From Rhizobiaceae bacterium UBA1291 (lineage in GTDB: Bacteria; Pseudomonadota; Alphaproteobacteria; Rhizobiales; Rhizobiaceae), in NCBI GenBank assembly GCA_002307905.1, contig DBUL01000096.1:44781-52735 (forward strand): a DNA stretch of 7,955 bases, in the 5' to 3' direction. Below the pieces are notes generated by a model that searched no databases, had not been told where the DNA came from, and worked only from the letters and a program-made list of their open reading frames with translations. Position numbers and translations under genes: made by a program. Shown in pieces: positions 1 to 7,096 of this stretch. Within the stretch, counting starts at the first letter, position 1; each line of letters opens with the position of its first letter.

Positions 1-441
1 GAGGCGGCCCGCGCCGGCGAGGCCGGCAAGGGCTTTGCCGTCGTCGCCCAGGAAGTGCGCGAACTTGCGCAGCGCTCGGCCAATGCGGCAAAGGACATCA
101 AGGCCTTGATCACCGCCTCGGGCGCCGAGGTCAAGAACGGCGTCGGCCTTGTCGACCAGACAGGTGAGGCGCTGCACACCATCGCCAACGAAGTCACTGC
201 GATCAGCCTCGAAGTCGAAAAGATCGTTCGCAGCGCGCGCGAACAATCGAACGGCCTGACCGAAATCGACGCCGCAATCGGCCATATCGACCGCAACACT
301 CAGCAGAACGCCGCCATGGTGGAGGAATCCTCCGCAGCCATCCAGTCGCTGGCCAACGAAGCCTCGCAACTCGAACAACTCATGGTCCGCTTCCAGATCT
401 CGACGGGGGAAAGTTACGGTCGTCAGCAACGGGCAGCCTGA
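1..441 (+). CDS. Methyl-accepting chemotaxis protein, C-terminal part (5' end outside window)
   Basis: This is the last 146 residues of a chemoreceptor. It begins inside the conserved cytoplasmic signalling hairpin, with EAARAGEAGKGFAVVAQEVR immediately followed by ELAQRSANAAKDI, just after the hairpin tip that contacts CheA and CheW. The rest is the returning coiled-coil helix, including the methylation-helix type stretch QQNAAMVEESSAAI at about residues 101-114 of the visible part. Such receptors are inner-membrane or cytoplasmic sensors that set CheA kinase activity. The sensor domain lies off the left edge, so the ligand cannot be inferred. The reading frame is open from base 1, so the true start is upstream; a GTG at 55 is internal. 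The protein ends in GRQQRAA, and I see no NWETF-like C-terminal CheR-docking pentapeptide. A hairpin terminator follows 29 bases after the stop. The family assignment is secure. Confidence 0.95.
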   Translation, partial: EAARAGEAGKGFAVVAQEVRELAQRSANAAKDIKALITASGAEVKNGVGLVDQTGEALHTIANEVTAISLEVEKIVRSAREQSNGLTEIDAAIGHIDRNTQQNAAMVEESSAAIQSLANEASQLEQLMVRFQISTGESYGRQQRAA

Positions 442-470
442 TCTGGTCTGCCCATGTCATTCGGCATGAA

Positions 471-499
471 AAGCCGGCGGAGCGATCCGCCGGCTTCTT
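471..499. terminator. Bidirectional intrinsic terminator between the chemoreceptor and DinB-family genes
   Basis: There is a perfect 11-bp stem, AAGCCGGCGGA at 471-481 and its complement at 486-496, closed by a GCGA loop. On the plus strand it is followed by a short T-rich tract (TTCTT). On the minus strand it is followed by TTTT. It lies between two convergent stops (441 and 523) and probably ends transcription from both sides. Confidence 0.8.
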
Positions 500-522
500 G
501 CGTCTGAGGCAAGCTCTGGTGC

Positions 523-1032
523 CTAAAGCCACTGCTGGCCTTCTTGCCGGAGGAAATAGATAAGGTCGAGCGAGAGCGAAGGTTTGCCGAGCGCCGTCAG
601 GGTGGCGTGCGCCTGTCCGCGATGATGGGTCTGGTGGTTGAAGAGATGGGCGAGCGCGGGCCGGAGCTTTTGGGTGATCGGCGTGGGATTGGTGATCGGC
701 GTATAGGTGAAGTCGCCGCCGATCTGTTCCTTCGTGAGCCCATCACACCAGTTGATGATGCGCCGGTCTTCTTCCTGCCTCGCCCCGGAGAGTTCCGCAA
801 ATGTCATAAACGGCTTCTCGTCGAGCGTGGAATGCTGAGGCCCCGCACCCGTGAAACGTCTGAGCCAGATCCGGTCAGTGACCACGAGGTGCGTCAGGGT
901 AGAGAACAATGAGCCGAAGAAGGCCCCGCGGTCGGCGTTCAGCTCGTCTGGGGTCAGTTCCCGGGCCGCCGAATAGAGATTGCGGTTTGCCCACTGGTTG
1001 TAGGCCGCAAACATTTGAAAATGCTGGAGCAT
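523..1032 (-). CDS. DinB family protein (putative metal-dependent hydrolase or thiol transferase)
   Basis: This 169-residue protein fits the DinB/YfiT four-helix bundle family. Family members bind a divalent metal through three histidines, and some use bacillithiol or mycothiol; the substrate of this one cannot be read from the sequence. The probable metal ligands are H48 (in LTHLVVTDRIW) and H133 and H137 (in NHQTHHRGQ), the usual one-plus-two arrangement. The N-terminal FAAYNQWANRNLY is typical of the family. I chose the ATG at 1030-1032 because GGGGAG sits 7 bases upstream. An in-frame ATG at 1083 would add 17 residues with no family resemblance. The gene is divergent from the GST gene and convergent with the chemoreceptor gene. 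Despite the family name it is unrelated to the E. coli polymerase IV gene dinB, and I see no alphaproteobacterial LexA box (GTTC-N7-GTTC) upstream. Confidence 0.88.
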   Translation of the reverse strand: MLQHFQMFAAYNQWANRNLYSAARELTPDELNADRGAFFGSLFSTLTHLVVTDRIWLRRFTGAGPQHSTLDEKPFMTFAELSGARQEEDRRIINWCDGLTKEQIGGDFTYTPITNPTPITQKLRPALAHLFNHQTHHRGQAHATLTALGKPSLSLDLIYFLRQEGQQWL

Positions 1033-1050
1033 GGCTGTTCTCCCCAAAGG

Positions 1051-1080
1051 TGGCGTCTCGCATATTAGCCGAGATCGCCA
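1051..1080. repeat. Imperfect inverted repeat upstream of the DinB-family gene
   Basis: TGGCGTCTCG at 1051-1060 is mirrored by CGAGATCGCCA at 1070-1080, with one unpaired base and a 9-base centre. On the minus strand the centre contains TAATAT, a -10-like hexamer, about 30 bases before the DinB-family start codon. It could be an operator over the promoter or a leader hairpin. No regulator can be named. Confidence 0.4.
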
Positions 1081-1185
1081 CAACTTGGTGTGATGCTAAC
1101 GATGAAATTTCCTGATTTGATTGTCAGCAGGTTCCGCATTCGAATGCCACCAGCGAAACTGCCATTGCGGGCCGCGGCCCTCTAC

Positions 1186-1190
1186 GAGGA
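1186..1190 (+). promoter_or_regulatory. Ribosome binding site that decides the GST start
   Basis: GAGGA directly abuts an ATG at 1191 with no spacing, but lies 6 bases before a second in-frame ATG at 1197. The second is the workable start codon. Confidence 0.6.
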
Positions 1191-1196
1191 ATGAGC

Positions 1197-1880
1197 ATGT
1201 CCAGGACGCTCTACACCCTTTGCGGCGCCAACAGCGCTCGCCCGTTCTCGCCGCATTGCTGGAAGACGGTGATGTCGCTCCGCCACAAAGGCCTCGATTT
1301 TGTAGAGGCGCCGCTACCGTTCACCGAAATCGCCAAGGTGGAGAACGGCGCCACCCGGATCGTCCCGCTGTTGCGCGACGGCGAGCGGCTGGTGGCCGAC
1401 AGCTTTGCGATCGCCCTCTATCTGGAGGAGGCCTATCCGGAGCGACCGTCGCTGTTTCGCGGAGACGGCGGCAAGGCCATGGCGCGTTTCGTCGAAGGCT
1501 ATTCCCAGCTGGTTCTGCACACCGCCATCACCCGCATCGCGCTGCTCGACATCCACGACATGCTGGCGCCCGTCGACCAGGCCTATTTTCGCTCCAACCG
1601 CGAGGACCGCTTTGGCAAGCCGCTGGAGGAGGTGGCGCCGGATCGCGCCGCCCAAATTGCCGCTTTCCCGGCAAAGCTCGAGCCGCTTCGGCATATACTG
1701 AAGTTCCAACCCTTCATCGGTGGCGAGAGGCCGTTATTCTGCGACTACATTCCGTTCGGCGCGCTGCAATGGCTGCGGATCACCACCGGATCGGTCCACC
1801 TCGCGGAAGACGATCCCGCGCGTCATTGGTTCGAGCGCTGCCTCGATCTCCATCACGGCGAGGCGAGGGCGGTTGCCTGA
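1197..1880 (+). CDS. Glutathione S-transferase family protein
   Basis: This 227-residue cytosolic protein has a GST layout. Residues 1-82 form a thioredoxin-like N-terminal domain, and the remainder is a helical C-terminal domain. Visible landmarks are the strand-helix start TLYTLCGANSARPFSPHCW, the cis-proline segment RIVPLL (P57), and the glutathione-binding ADSFAIALYLEEAYPERPSLF region, split here as ADSFAIALYLEEA (D68-S69) then YPERPSLF. The segment TEIAKVENGATRIVP and the YPERP ending resemble the beta-etherase-like (LigE/LigF-type) GSTs common in Alphaproteobacteria. The actual substrate is unknown, and detoxification is a general inference. An alternative ATG at 1191 would add two residues. 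The gene stands alone between the divergent DinB-family gene and ndk, which follows 132 bases later with its own apparent promoter. I see no strong terminator after the stop. Confidence 0.88.
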   Translation: MSRTLYTLCGANSARPFSPHCWKTVMSLRHKGLDFVEAPLPFTEIAKVENGATRIVPLLRDGERLVADSFAIALYLEEAYPERPSLFRGDGGKAMARFVEGYSQLVLHTAITRIALLDIHDMLAPVDQAYFRSNREDRFGKPLEEVAPDRAAQIAAFPAKLEPLRHILKFQPFIGGERPLFCDYIPFGALQWLRITTGSVHLAEDDPARHWFERCLDLHHGEARAVA

Positions 1881-1946
1881 AAGCAGAGCCGGCGCGCGGC
1901 GCACCAGCGTCGTGTGTGACGCCCGCGTGAAATTCATGCAAGCCCC

Positions 1947-1975
1947 TTGTTTTCAGGGCCTGAGACGGCTAGAAA
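1947..1975 (+). promoter_or_regulatory. Possible ndk promoter
   Basis: TTGTTT at 1947-1952 and TAGAAA at 1970-1975 are separated by 17 bases, a reasonable sigma-70-type layout, and place a start site about 30 bases before ndk. Both hexamers are only partial matches, so this is a weak prediction. The preceding 1881-1946 stretch shows a small hairpin (GCGTC-N6-GACGC at 1907-1922) without a T-run and nothing else recognisable. Confidence 0.3.
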
Positions 1976-2012
1976 CCGCCCACTTTCCCCTTAAGACAAA
2001 AGGACTAGACCG

Positions 2013-2435
2013 ATGGCGATTGAACGCACCTTTTCGATGATCAAGCCGGACGCAACGAAGCGCAACCTGACGGGCGCCATCACCAAGATGCTCGAAGACG
2101 CCGGCCTGCGTGTCGTTGCTTCCAAGCGCGTCTGGATGAGCAAGCGCGAAGCCGAGGGCTTCTACGCCGTTCACAAGGAACGCCCGTTCTTCGGCGAACT
2201 GGTTGAAGGCATGACCTCTGGCCCGACCGTCGTTCAGGTTCTCGAAGGCGAAAACGCCATCCTGAAGAATCGCGAGATCATGGGCGCTACCAACCCGGCC
2301 AACGCCGACGAAGGCACCATCCGCAAGACACATGCCCTGTCGATCGGCGAAAATTCGGTCCACGGCTCGGACGCCCCGGAGACCGCTGCGCAGGAAATCA
2401 AGTACTGGTTCTCGGACACCGAAATCGTCGGCTGA
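2013..2435 (+). CDS. ndk: Nucleoside diphosphate kinase
   Basis: Ndk moves the gamma phosphate of ATP onto other NDPs through a phosphohistidine, balancing NTP and dNTP pools in the cytoplasm. The 140-residue length is normal for the bacterial enzyme. It opens with the typical [12 protein letters not shown] (K11 contacts phosphate). It carries Y51, R87 and R104 of the nucleotide site, and the active-site motif NSVHGSD with catalytic H117. The segment between GTIR and the active site reads KTHALSIGE, the form I would expect in rhizobia, in place of the more common GDFA. The start is supported by AGGA at 2001-2004, 8 bases upstream. The gene has its own promoter region and terminator and is convergent with moaE, so it is probably monocistronic. 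Identification is very secure. Confidence 0.98.
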   Translation: MAIERTFSMIKPDATKRNLTGAITKMLEDAGLRVVASKRVWMSKREAEGFYAVHKERPFFGELVEGMTSGPTVVQVLEGENAILKNREIMGATNPANADEGTIRKTHALSIGENSVHGSDAPETAAQEIKYWFSDTEIVG

Positions 2436-2489
2436 GCCAGGCTTTACGCGGGGCCTCGCATGGCTCTGCTCAGTTGAGAATGCCAAAGG

Positions 2490-2516
2490 AACCGGGGTCG
2501 AAAGATCCCGGTTTTT
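2490..2516 (+). terminator. ndk: Intrinsic terminator of ndk with a GAAA tetraloop
   Basis: The 10-bp stem pairs 2490-2499 with 2504-2513 and has one G-U wobble (G2497 with T2506). It is closed by a GAAA loop and followed by five Ts (2512-2516). The minus strand has a looser T-rich tail (TTCCTTT), so it may also stop the moaE transcript. Bases 2517-2570 show only a 12-bp palindrome, CGCTGATCAGCG, across the moaE stop. Confidence 0.85.
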
Positions 2517-2570
2517 CACTGCTGGGGCGTCGCCGTGGTCATCGGTCGCCGCGAGCGCATTATTCGCTGA

Positions 2571-3029
2571 TCAGCGCCACTTGTCGCGGGCGCGGTCGTC
2601 GGCATCCTTGGCCGACACCCAATCGCCGATCGTGCCGTCCTTCAGATACTCCTTCTTCCAGAAGGGTGCGGAGGTCTTGAGAAAGTCCATCATGAAACTG
2701 GCGCCATCGAAGGCAGCCTGGCGATGCGGCGCTGTCGCAATGACCAGCACGATCTGTTCGCCCGGCGCAATGCGGCCGAAGCGGTGGATCGCGGTCAGGC
2801 CGATTAGGTCGAAGCGGGCGATCGCCATTTCACCGATGCGTCGGATTTCGGCCTCGGCCATGCCGGGATAGTGTTCGAGTTCAAGCGCCAAAAGCGTGCC
2901 GGCTTCATCGCGGCAGAGGCCGACGAAGGAGACGACGGCGCCGATGTCGGCCCGACCTTGGGTGAGTACCCGGCTCTCGGAACAAAGGTCGAAGTCCTCA
3001 CTCTGGACGCGGATGGTGGGGACGGTCAT
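2571..3029 (-). CDS. moaE: Molybdopterin synthase catalytic subunit MoaE
   Basis: MoaE is the large subunit of molybdopterin synthase. With thiocarboxylated MoaD it inserts two sulfurs into cyclic pyranopterin monophosphate to make molybdopterin, the precursor of the molybdenum cofactor. The 152 residues show the family landmarks in order: GAVVSFVGLCRD (30-41), LELEHYPGMAE (49-59), the HRFGRIAPGE loop (82-91), ATAPHR (98-103) and MDFLKTSAPFWKKE (114-127). K118 and K125 match the catalytic lysines K119 and K126 of the E. coli enzyme. GGGAGAG lies 7 bases before the ATG. It is the last gene of the minus-strand cluster and follows its partner moaD after 42 bases. No other moa gene is visible here, so the earlier steps must be encoded elsewhere. 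Confidence 0.97.
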   Translation of the reverse strand: MTVPTIRVQSEDFDLCSESRVLTQGRADIGAVVSFVGLCRDEAGTLLALELEHYPGMAEAEIRRIGEMAIARFDLIGLTAIHRFGRIAPGEQIVLVIATAPHRQAAFDGASFMMDFLKTSAPFWKKEYLKDGTIGDWVSAKDADDRARDKWR

Positions 3030-3071
3030 CTCATCGCTCTCCCGCTTGCACGTCCATGCAGCGCGCCCATG

Positions 3072-3326
3072 TCACCCACCCGTCATCGGCGGAAAGAGCC
3101 CGATCTCGCGGGCGCCAGCGATTGGTTCGTCGTGCTCGACATGCTCCTGGTTGATCGCAACCCGGATGGCCTTGGGAAACTGCAGGGCGTTTTCGTATTC
3201 CTCGCCGAGCGTCGCCAAATGGGCGATGAGGTCGCCAGCGGTCTTCACGTGGCCGGGGGGTTCGATTTCCTCCTCGCCCTTGCCGATCCGTTCCCTGACC
3301 CAGGCGAAATAGACGAGCTTGACCAT
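3072..3326 (-). CDS. moaD: Molybdopterin synthase sulfur carrier subunit MoaD
   Basis: MoaD is a ubiquitin-like small sulfur carrier. Its C-terminal glycine is adenylated and thiocarboxylated, then donates sulfur in the MoaE active site. The 84-residue length and beta-grasp start (VKLVYFAWVRERIG) fit, as do the internal AIRVAINQEH and IGLFPPMTGG. The essential C-terminal Gly-Gly is intact at residues 83-84. The start codon comes one base after the pgsA stop (TGA-T-ATG on the minus strand), so ribosomes finishing pgsA probably reinitiate here. The GGTGG found inside the pgsA end could act as a ribosome binding site. moaE follows and completes the enzyme. Confidence 0.96.
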   Translation of the reverse strand: MVKLVYFAWVRERIGKGEEEIEPPGHVKTAGDLIAHLATLGEEYENALQFPKAIRVAINQEHVEHDEPIAGAREIGLFPPMTGG

Positions 3327-3327
3327 A

Positions 3328-3909
3328 TCAATCCACCATGTGCTTCACGCCGGCACGGAAATAGTCGTAGCCCGTATAGAATGTCAGCACGGCAGCGATC
3401 CACAAGAGGGTAATGCCCATTTCCGTCGTGTAGGGCAGGACCTTGTCGCCGGCAGGGCCGGCCAGCAGGAAGGCCAGAGCGAACATCTGCGCCGTGGTCT
3501 TCCACTTGGCGATCTGTGTCACCGGCACGCTGACCTTCAGTGCGGCGAGGTATTCGCGCAGGCCCGACACGAGGATTTCGCGGCAGAGAATGGTGATCGC
3601 GGCCCAGAGCGACCATCCGGCGATCGTCCCGTCGGCCGCCATCAGCAACAGCACCGAGGCGACCAGCAGCTTGTCGGCGATCGGATCGAGCATCCGGCCG
3701 ATATTGGAGGTCTGGTTCCAGATGCGGGCAAGATAGCCGTCGAGATAATCGGTGATTGAGGCGACGATAAAGATGCCGAGGCCGGTCCAGCGGGCGAAGT
3801 CCGAACTTTCCAGCCGGCCCTCGATGAAGAAGCACAGGACGATCAGCGGCACGGCCAGTATGCGGGCGTAGGTCAGGAGATTGGGGATATTGTAAGCGCG
3901 CGAAGCCAT
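3328..3909 (-). CDS. pgsA: CDP-diacylglycerol--glycerol-3-phosphate 3-phosphatidyltransferase
   Basis: PgsA makes phosphatidylglycerophosphate from CDP-diacylglycerol and glycerol-3-phosphate in the inner membrane, the committed step to phosphatidylglycerol and cardiolipin. The 193-residue protein starts with the typical NIPNLLTYARI. It carries the full CDP-alcohol phosphatidyltransferase signature: D54, D57-G58, A61-R62, then G71, D75 and D79. Further PgsA-like segments are REILVSGLREYLA (110-122) and the KWKTTAQM region (135-142). About six hydrophobic segments are visible, near 17-30, 41-53, 80-92, 99-113, 140-152 and 164-180. An AGGG lies four bases before the ATG, a tight spacing. It follows uvrC after 118 bases, a gap that may hold its own promoter, and is almost fused to moaD. 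The uvrC-pgsA-moaD-moaE order is, to my knowledge, common in rhizobia. Confidence 0.96.
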   Translation of the reverse strand: MASRAYNIPNLLTYARILAVPLIVLCFFIEGRLESSDFARWTGLGIFIVASITDYLDGYLARIWNQTSNIGRMLDPIADKLLVASVLLLMAADGTIAGWSLWAAITILCREILVSGLREYLAALKVSVPVTQIAKWKTTAQMFALAFLLAGPAGDKVLPYTTEMGITLLWIAAVLTFYTGYDYFRAGVKHMVD

Positions 3910-3944
3910 GATGCCCTGTCTGTCGGATATGTTTGGTGTGTAGA

Positions 3945-3970
3945 TGACGGTTTCCCGACGCGACCGTCAA
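3945..3970 (-). promoter_or_regulatory. Inverted repeat and possible internal promoter ahead of pgsA
   Basis: Perfect 7-bp arms TGACGGT (3945-3951) and ACCGTCA (3963-3969) flank 11 bases. On the minus strand the right arm overlaps TTGACG (3970 to 3965), a good -35-like element, about 60 bases before the pgsA start. A -10 at 16-18 bases is poor (TCATCT or neighbours). There is no T-run after the hairpin, so a terminator is unlikely. It may be a regulated internal promoter of the operon. The rest of the 118-base gap shows nothing recognisable. Confidence 0.35.
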
Positions 3971-4027
3971 CACAAGATTTCTGAATTGTTTTTAAGCTCG
4001 TGAGCCTCCAACGCGCGTCTGGTGGCG

Positions 4028-6052
4028 TCAATCCGCGGCTTTTTCGTGGAAATGGTTGTAAATCAGCCTGGCGACCGCCTCGGAAATCCCCTCGACAGCG
4101 GTCAGGTCGGTGACGGCGGCGCGGGAAACGGCCTTGGCCGTACCAAAGTGCTGCAGCAGCGCCCGCTTGCGCGTCGGGCCGATGCCGGCGATCTCGTCCA
4201 GAGGATTCTTCACCATTTCCTTCTTGCGCCGTGCGCGGTGCGATCCGATGGCGAAGCGGTGCGCCTCGTCGCGCAGGCGCTGGATGAAATAGAGTACCGG
4301 ATCGCGTGGCGGCAGAGTGAAGTCCGGACGGCCGAGCGCGAAGAACCGCTCCCGCCCGGCATCGCGGTCGACGCCCTTGGCGACGCCGATCGCGGTGACG
4401 CAGTCGGAAATGCCCAGTTCATCGAGAATGGCGCGCACCGCCGTCATCTGGCCCTGGCCGCCGTCGATCAGGATCACGTCGGGCCAGGCGGGGAAGGCGG
4501 CATCGGTCGCGTCTTCCGGAACCGTGCTGCGGTCGGGCTTTCCCTCTTCCTTGAGCAGGCGCGAGAAGCGACGGGTCATCACCTCGCGCATCATGCCGAA
4601 GTCGTCGCCCGGCGTGATGTCCTCCGACTTGATGTTGAACTTGCGGTACTGGCCCTTGACGAAGCCTTCCGGCCCGGCGACCACCATGCCCCCAACGGCA
4701 TTGGTGCCCATGATGTGCGAATTGTCGTAGATCTCGATGCGGCGGGGCGCGTAGGTCAGGCCGAAGGTTTCGGCGAAGCCCTGCAGCAGGCGCCCCTGCG
4801 ATGCCGTCTCGGCGAGCTTGCGGCCATGGGCTTCGCGCGCATTGGCCGTGACGTGGTCGACGACGTCCTTTTTGTCGCCGCGCTGTGGTACGAGGATATG
4901 CACCTTGTAGCCGGCCCGCTCGGTGAGCGCCGTGGCGAGCAGGTCCTGTTCCTCAATCACCTCGGACAACAGGATCTGCCGCGGGCAGGGCTTGTCGTCG
5001 TAGAACTGCGCGAGGAAGGCATTCAACACCTCGGCGCTGCTCATTTGCGGATCGGCCTTGGGGAAATAGGCCTGGTTGCCCCAGTTCTGGCCGGCGCGGA
5101 AGAAGAAGACCTGGATACAGGTGAGCCCGCCCTCGTGGTGGATGGCGAAGACATCCGCTTCCTCGACATTGGCCGGATTGATGCCCTGGTGGCTCTGCAC
5201 GTGGCTGAGGCCGGCCAGGCGGTCGCGAAACACGGCGGCCCGCTCGAAATCAAGGTTCTCGGCCGCCTCGTTCATCGCAGCGGCGATAGACGCCTTGACG
5301 TTCTGGCTCTTGCCGGAGAGGAAATCCTTCGCCTCGCGCACCAGCACAGCATAATCGGCATCTGAGATATCATGCGTGCATGGCGCCGAGCAACGCTTGA
5401 TCTGGTAGAGCAGGCAGGGACGGGTCCGACTCTCGAAAACGCTGTCGGTGCAGGTCCGAAGCAGAAAGGCGCGTTGCAGGGAATTGATCGTCCGGCCAAC
5501 CGCGCTTGCCGAGGCAAAGGGTCCGAAATAGTCGCCCTTGCGGCCGCGCGCGCCGCGATGTTTGTAGATGGCCGGCGCTCGGCTGTCACCGGTGAGGAGG
5601 ATGTAGGGAAAGCTCTTGTCGTCGCGCAGCAGCACGTTGAAACGCGGCCGCAAACGCTTGATGAGATTGGCTTCGAGCAGCAGCGCCTCGACCTCGGTCC
5701 GGGTCGTGACGAATTCCATATTGGCGGTCTCGCGCACCATGCGCGTCAGCCGGTTGGAATGGAGACGGCCCTGGGCATAGTTGGAGACGCGCTTCTTCAG
5801 GCTGCGCGCCTTGCCGACGTAAAGCACGTCGCCCTCGGCATTGAACATGCGATAGACGCCGGGGCTGTTGGGCAGCTGCTTGACGAATGCGCCGATCAGG
5901 TCTGCACCGGTCAGGCCCGTTTCGTTGATATTGGTGACGCTCCAATCGACGGTGAGCGCCAGACGCGGCACATCGCTTTCAGCGACGATTTCGTCTTCCT
6001 CTTCCGTGCCATCATAGAGAACGCCGCCGTCCGGCAGCTTTCCTCCGGTCAT
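4028..6052 (-). CDS. uvrC: Excinuclease ABC subunit C
   Basis: UvrC is the dual-incision nuclease of nucleotide excision repair, cutting on both sides of a lesion handed over by UvrA and UvrB. Domains in order are: an acidic N-terminal extension (1-45); the GIY-YIG nuclease for the 3' cut (about 64-140, with GVY 65-67 and YVG 78-80); a cysteine cluster C201, C213, C221, C225, matching the iron-sulfur cysteine spacing in E. coli UvrC; a UVR segment that binds UvrB (about 250-286); an RNase H-like nuclease for the 5' cut (about 438-600, with D443, D483, D530 and H598 as the likely catalytic set); and tandem helix-hairpin-helix motifs (about 617-668). At 674 residues it is longer than the roughly 610 of E. 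coli, owing to the N-terminal extension and an insertion near 501-522. The start overlaps the upstream SDR stop as ATGA, with GGAG eight bases before it. Confidence 0.97.
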   Translation of the reverse strand: MTGGKLPDGGVLYDGTEEEDEIVAESDVPRLALTVDWSVTNINETGLTGADLIGAFVKQLPNSPGVYRMFNAEGDVLYVGKARSLKKRVSNYAQGRLHSNRLTRMVRETANMEFVTTRTEVEALLLEANLIKRLRPRFNVLLRDDKSFPYILLTGDSRAPAIYKHRGARGRKGDYFGPFASASAVGRTINSLQRAFLLRTCTDSVFESRTRPCLLYQIKRCSAPCTHDISDADYAVLVREAKDFLSGKSQNVKASIAAAMNEAAENLDFERAAVFRDRLAGLSHVQSHQGINPANVEEADVFAIHHEGGLTCIQVFFFRAGQNWGNQAYFPKADPQMSSAEVLNAFLAQFYDDKPCPRQILLSEVIEEQDLLATALTERAGYKVHILVPQRGDKKDVVDHVTANAREAHGRKLAETASQGRLLQGFAETFGLTYAPRRIEIYDNSHIMGTNAVGGMVVAGPEGFVKGQYRKFNIKSEDITPGDDFGMMREVMTRRFSRLLKEEGKPDRSTVPEDATDAAFPAWPDVILIDGGQGQMTAVRAILDELGISDCVTAIGVAKGVDRDAGRERFFALGRPDFTLPPRDPVLYFIQRLRDEAHRFAIGSHRARRKKEMVKNPLDEIAGIGPTRKRALLQHFGTAKAVSRAAVTDLTAVEGISEAVARLIYNHFHEKAAD

Positions 6053-6816
6053 TCATTGATCTCCGTTGCACCGGCCACGCGCCAGGCCAGATGCTGTCCG
6101 CCATCGAGCGCAATCATTTGGCCGGTGATCGACGGTGTGTCAAAAAGAAAGCGGATTGTCCGGCCGAATTCCTCAAGTTCCGGTCCGCGTCGAAGGGGCA
6201 GGGCGTCAATCTGTGCCTGGAAATCCTCCTCCGTCTGCCGAACGCTCTTTAATGTCGGCCCAGGACCGATGCCATTGACGCGCACCTGCGGCGCGAAGGC
6301 CTGTGCCATCGTATGCGTGGCGGCGAGCAGCGTCGCCTTTGACAGGCCATAGGAAAAGAAGCGCGGCGTGGGTGCCAGCACCCGCTGGTCGATGATGTTG
6401 ACGATCATCCCGCTCCGCTCGGGCGGAAGGTGCTGCAGCAGGGCGGACGCCAGGATAGCCGGCGCGCGCACATGCAGGTCGAAATGCTGGTCAAAGACTT
6501 CGGCATCGAAGGCCTCGGCACTGTCGTCGACGAAGACGGAGGCATTGTTGACGAGAAGCCCGATCGGGCCGAGCGCTTCAGTCGCCCTGGGTATCAGTGC
6601 GACGGTCGCGTCCCTGTCACGGAGGTCAGCCTGAAATGCGAAGGCGCGACCGCCAAAGCCGCGAATCTCGCCGACAACCGCTTCCGCCTCGTCGCTGGAA
6701 CGGTTCGCGTGTACAGCAATCGCAAACCCGTGACGCGCCAGATCCAGCGCTATGGCGCGCCCAAGTCTCTTTGCCGATCCAGTGATGAGGGCTGTCTTTG
6801 GAATGTTGTCTTTCAT
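6049..6816 (-). CDS. SDR family oxidoreductase, pteridine-reductase-like
   Basis: This 255-residue NAD(P)H-dependent short-chain dehydrogenase is probably cytosolic. It shows a Rossmann start [12 protein letters not shown] (12-23), NRSSDEAE after the second strand (suggesting NADPH), an ADL at 63-65, NNAS at 90-93, and the catalytic Y156-GLS-K160. The cofactor loop VNGIGPGPT and C-terminal [12 protein letters not shown] also fit. Where most SDRs have the catalytic Ser, 13 residues before the Tyr, this one has D143 (in NIIDQRV). That pattern and the TGSAKRLGR segment resemble pteridine reductase PTR1 and bacterial FolM. A role in reducing a pterin or dihydrofolate-like substrate is therefore plausible but inferred. 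It is the first gene of the cluster and overlaps uvrC by 4 bases. The ATG at 6814-6816 has no clear Shine-Dalgarno, yet it is the only start that keeps the fold intact. Confidence 0.9.
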   Translation of the reverse strand: MKDNIPKTALITGSAKRLGRAIALDLARHGFAIAVHANRSSDEAEAVVGEIRGFGGRAFAFQADLRDRDATVALIPRATEALGPIGLLVNNASVFVDDSAEAFDAEVFDQHFDLHVRAPAILASALLQHLPPERSGMIVNIIDQRVLAPTPRFFSYGLSKATLLAATHTMAQAFAPQVRVNGIGPGPTLKSVRQTEEDFQAQIDALPLRRGPELEEFGRTIRFLFDTPSITGQMIALDGGQHLAWRVAGATEINE

Positions 6817-6999
6817 AGCAATCTGACTTGGTTTTCTCTGGTTGTGCTTGCCATATAGGACTGCGCGGCGTGTTTTGCATAGGGACGCGACAATTCTCTT
6901 CTTTGCGTGCTTGGATGTATAGTCATATATAGTTTCAGTTGAGTGCCATATTTTGTGAGTAAATCACTGTTAACGCTTCGGTATGGTTAATGAAAACTT

Positions 7000-7017
7000 T
7001 GTTGCCATTAAGCAACA
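7000..7017. repeat. Palindrome TGTTGC-N6-GCAACA upstream of omp
   Basis: Perfect 6-bp arms surround CATTAA. The site lies about 165 bases before the omp start and about 185 bases before the SDR start. The size suits a dimeric transcription factor. A short hairpin is also possible, but there is no T-run, so it is not a terminator. Confidence 0.35.
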
Positions 7018-7096
7018 TCCAAATTCCGTCACCTGTGTGCCACAAAGAATTCATATTTCGGCTCTTTCAAATCCTCAATTGACGCCCATCTTCAGT

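Noticed and set aside
1033..1196. SOS (LexA) control of the DinB-family gene
   Set aside because: The alphaproteobacterial LexA box GTTC-N7-GTTC is absent. The nearest look-alike, GTTC-N7-GAAT near 1130, does not match, and the family name does not imply SOS control in this group.
1121..1930. 269-codon plus-strand open frame overlapping the GST gene
   Set aside because: The product is arginine- and alanine-rich low-complexity sequence typical of a shifted GC-rich frame. The GST frame in the same bases encodes a full recognisable protein with a ribosome binding site.
1953..2519. 188-codon minus-strand open frame opposite ndk
   Set aside because: ndk on the plus strand is a certain gene with active-site residues and a terminator. 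The opposite frame has no family signature and would cross that terminator.
3245..3973. 242-codon minus-strand open frame overlapping pgsA in another frame
   Set aside because: The translation is arginine-rich and without motifs, while the pgsA frame has the full CDP-alcohol phosphatidyltransferase signature.
4022..6352. Two long plus-strand open frames (447 and 326 codons) opposite uvrC and part of the SDR gene
   Set aside because: Over uvrC they lie in the codon-aligned antisense frame, where a stop appears only opposite TTA, CTA or TCA codons. These are rare in a GC-rich gene, so the frame stays open by codon bias. The translations show no domain and the uvrC strand is unambiguous.
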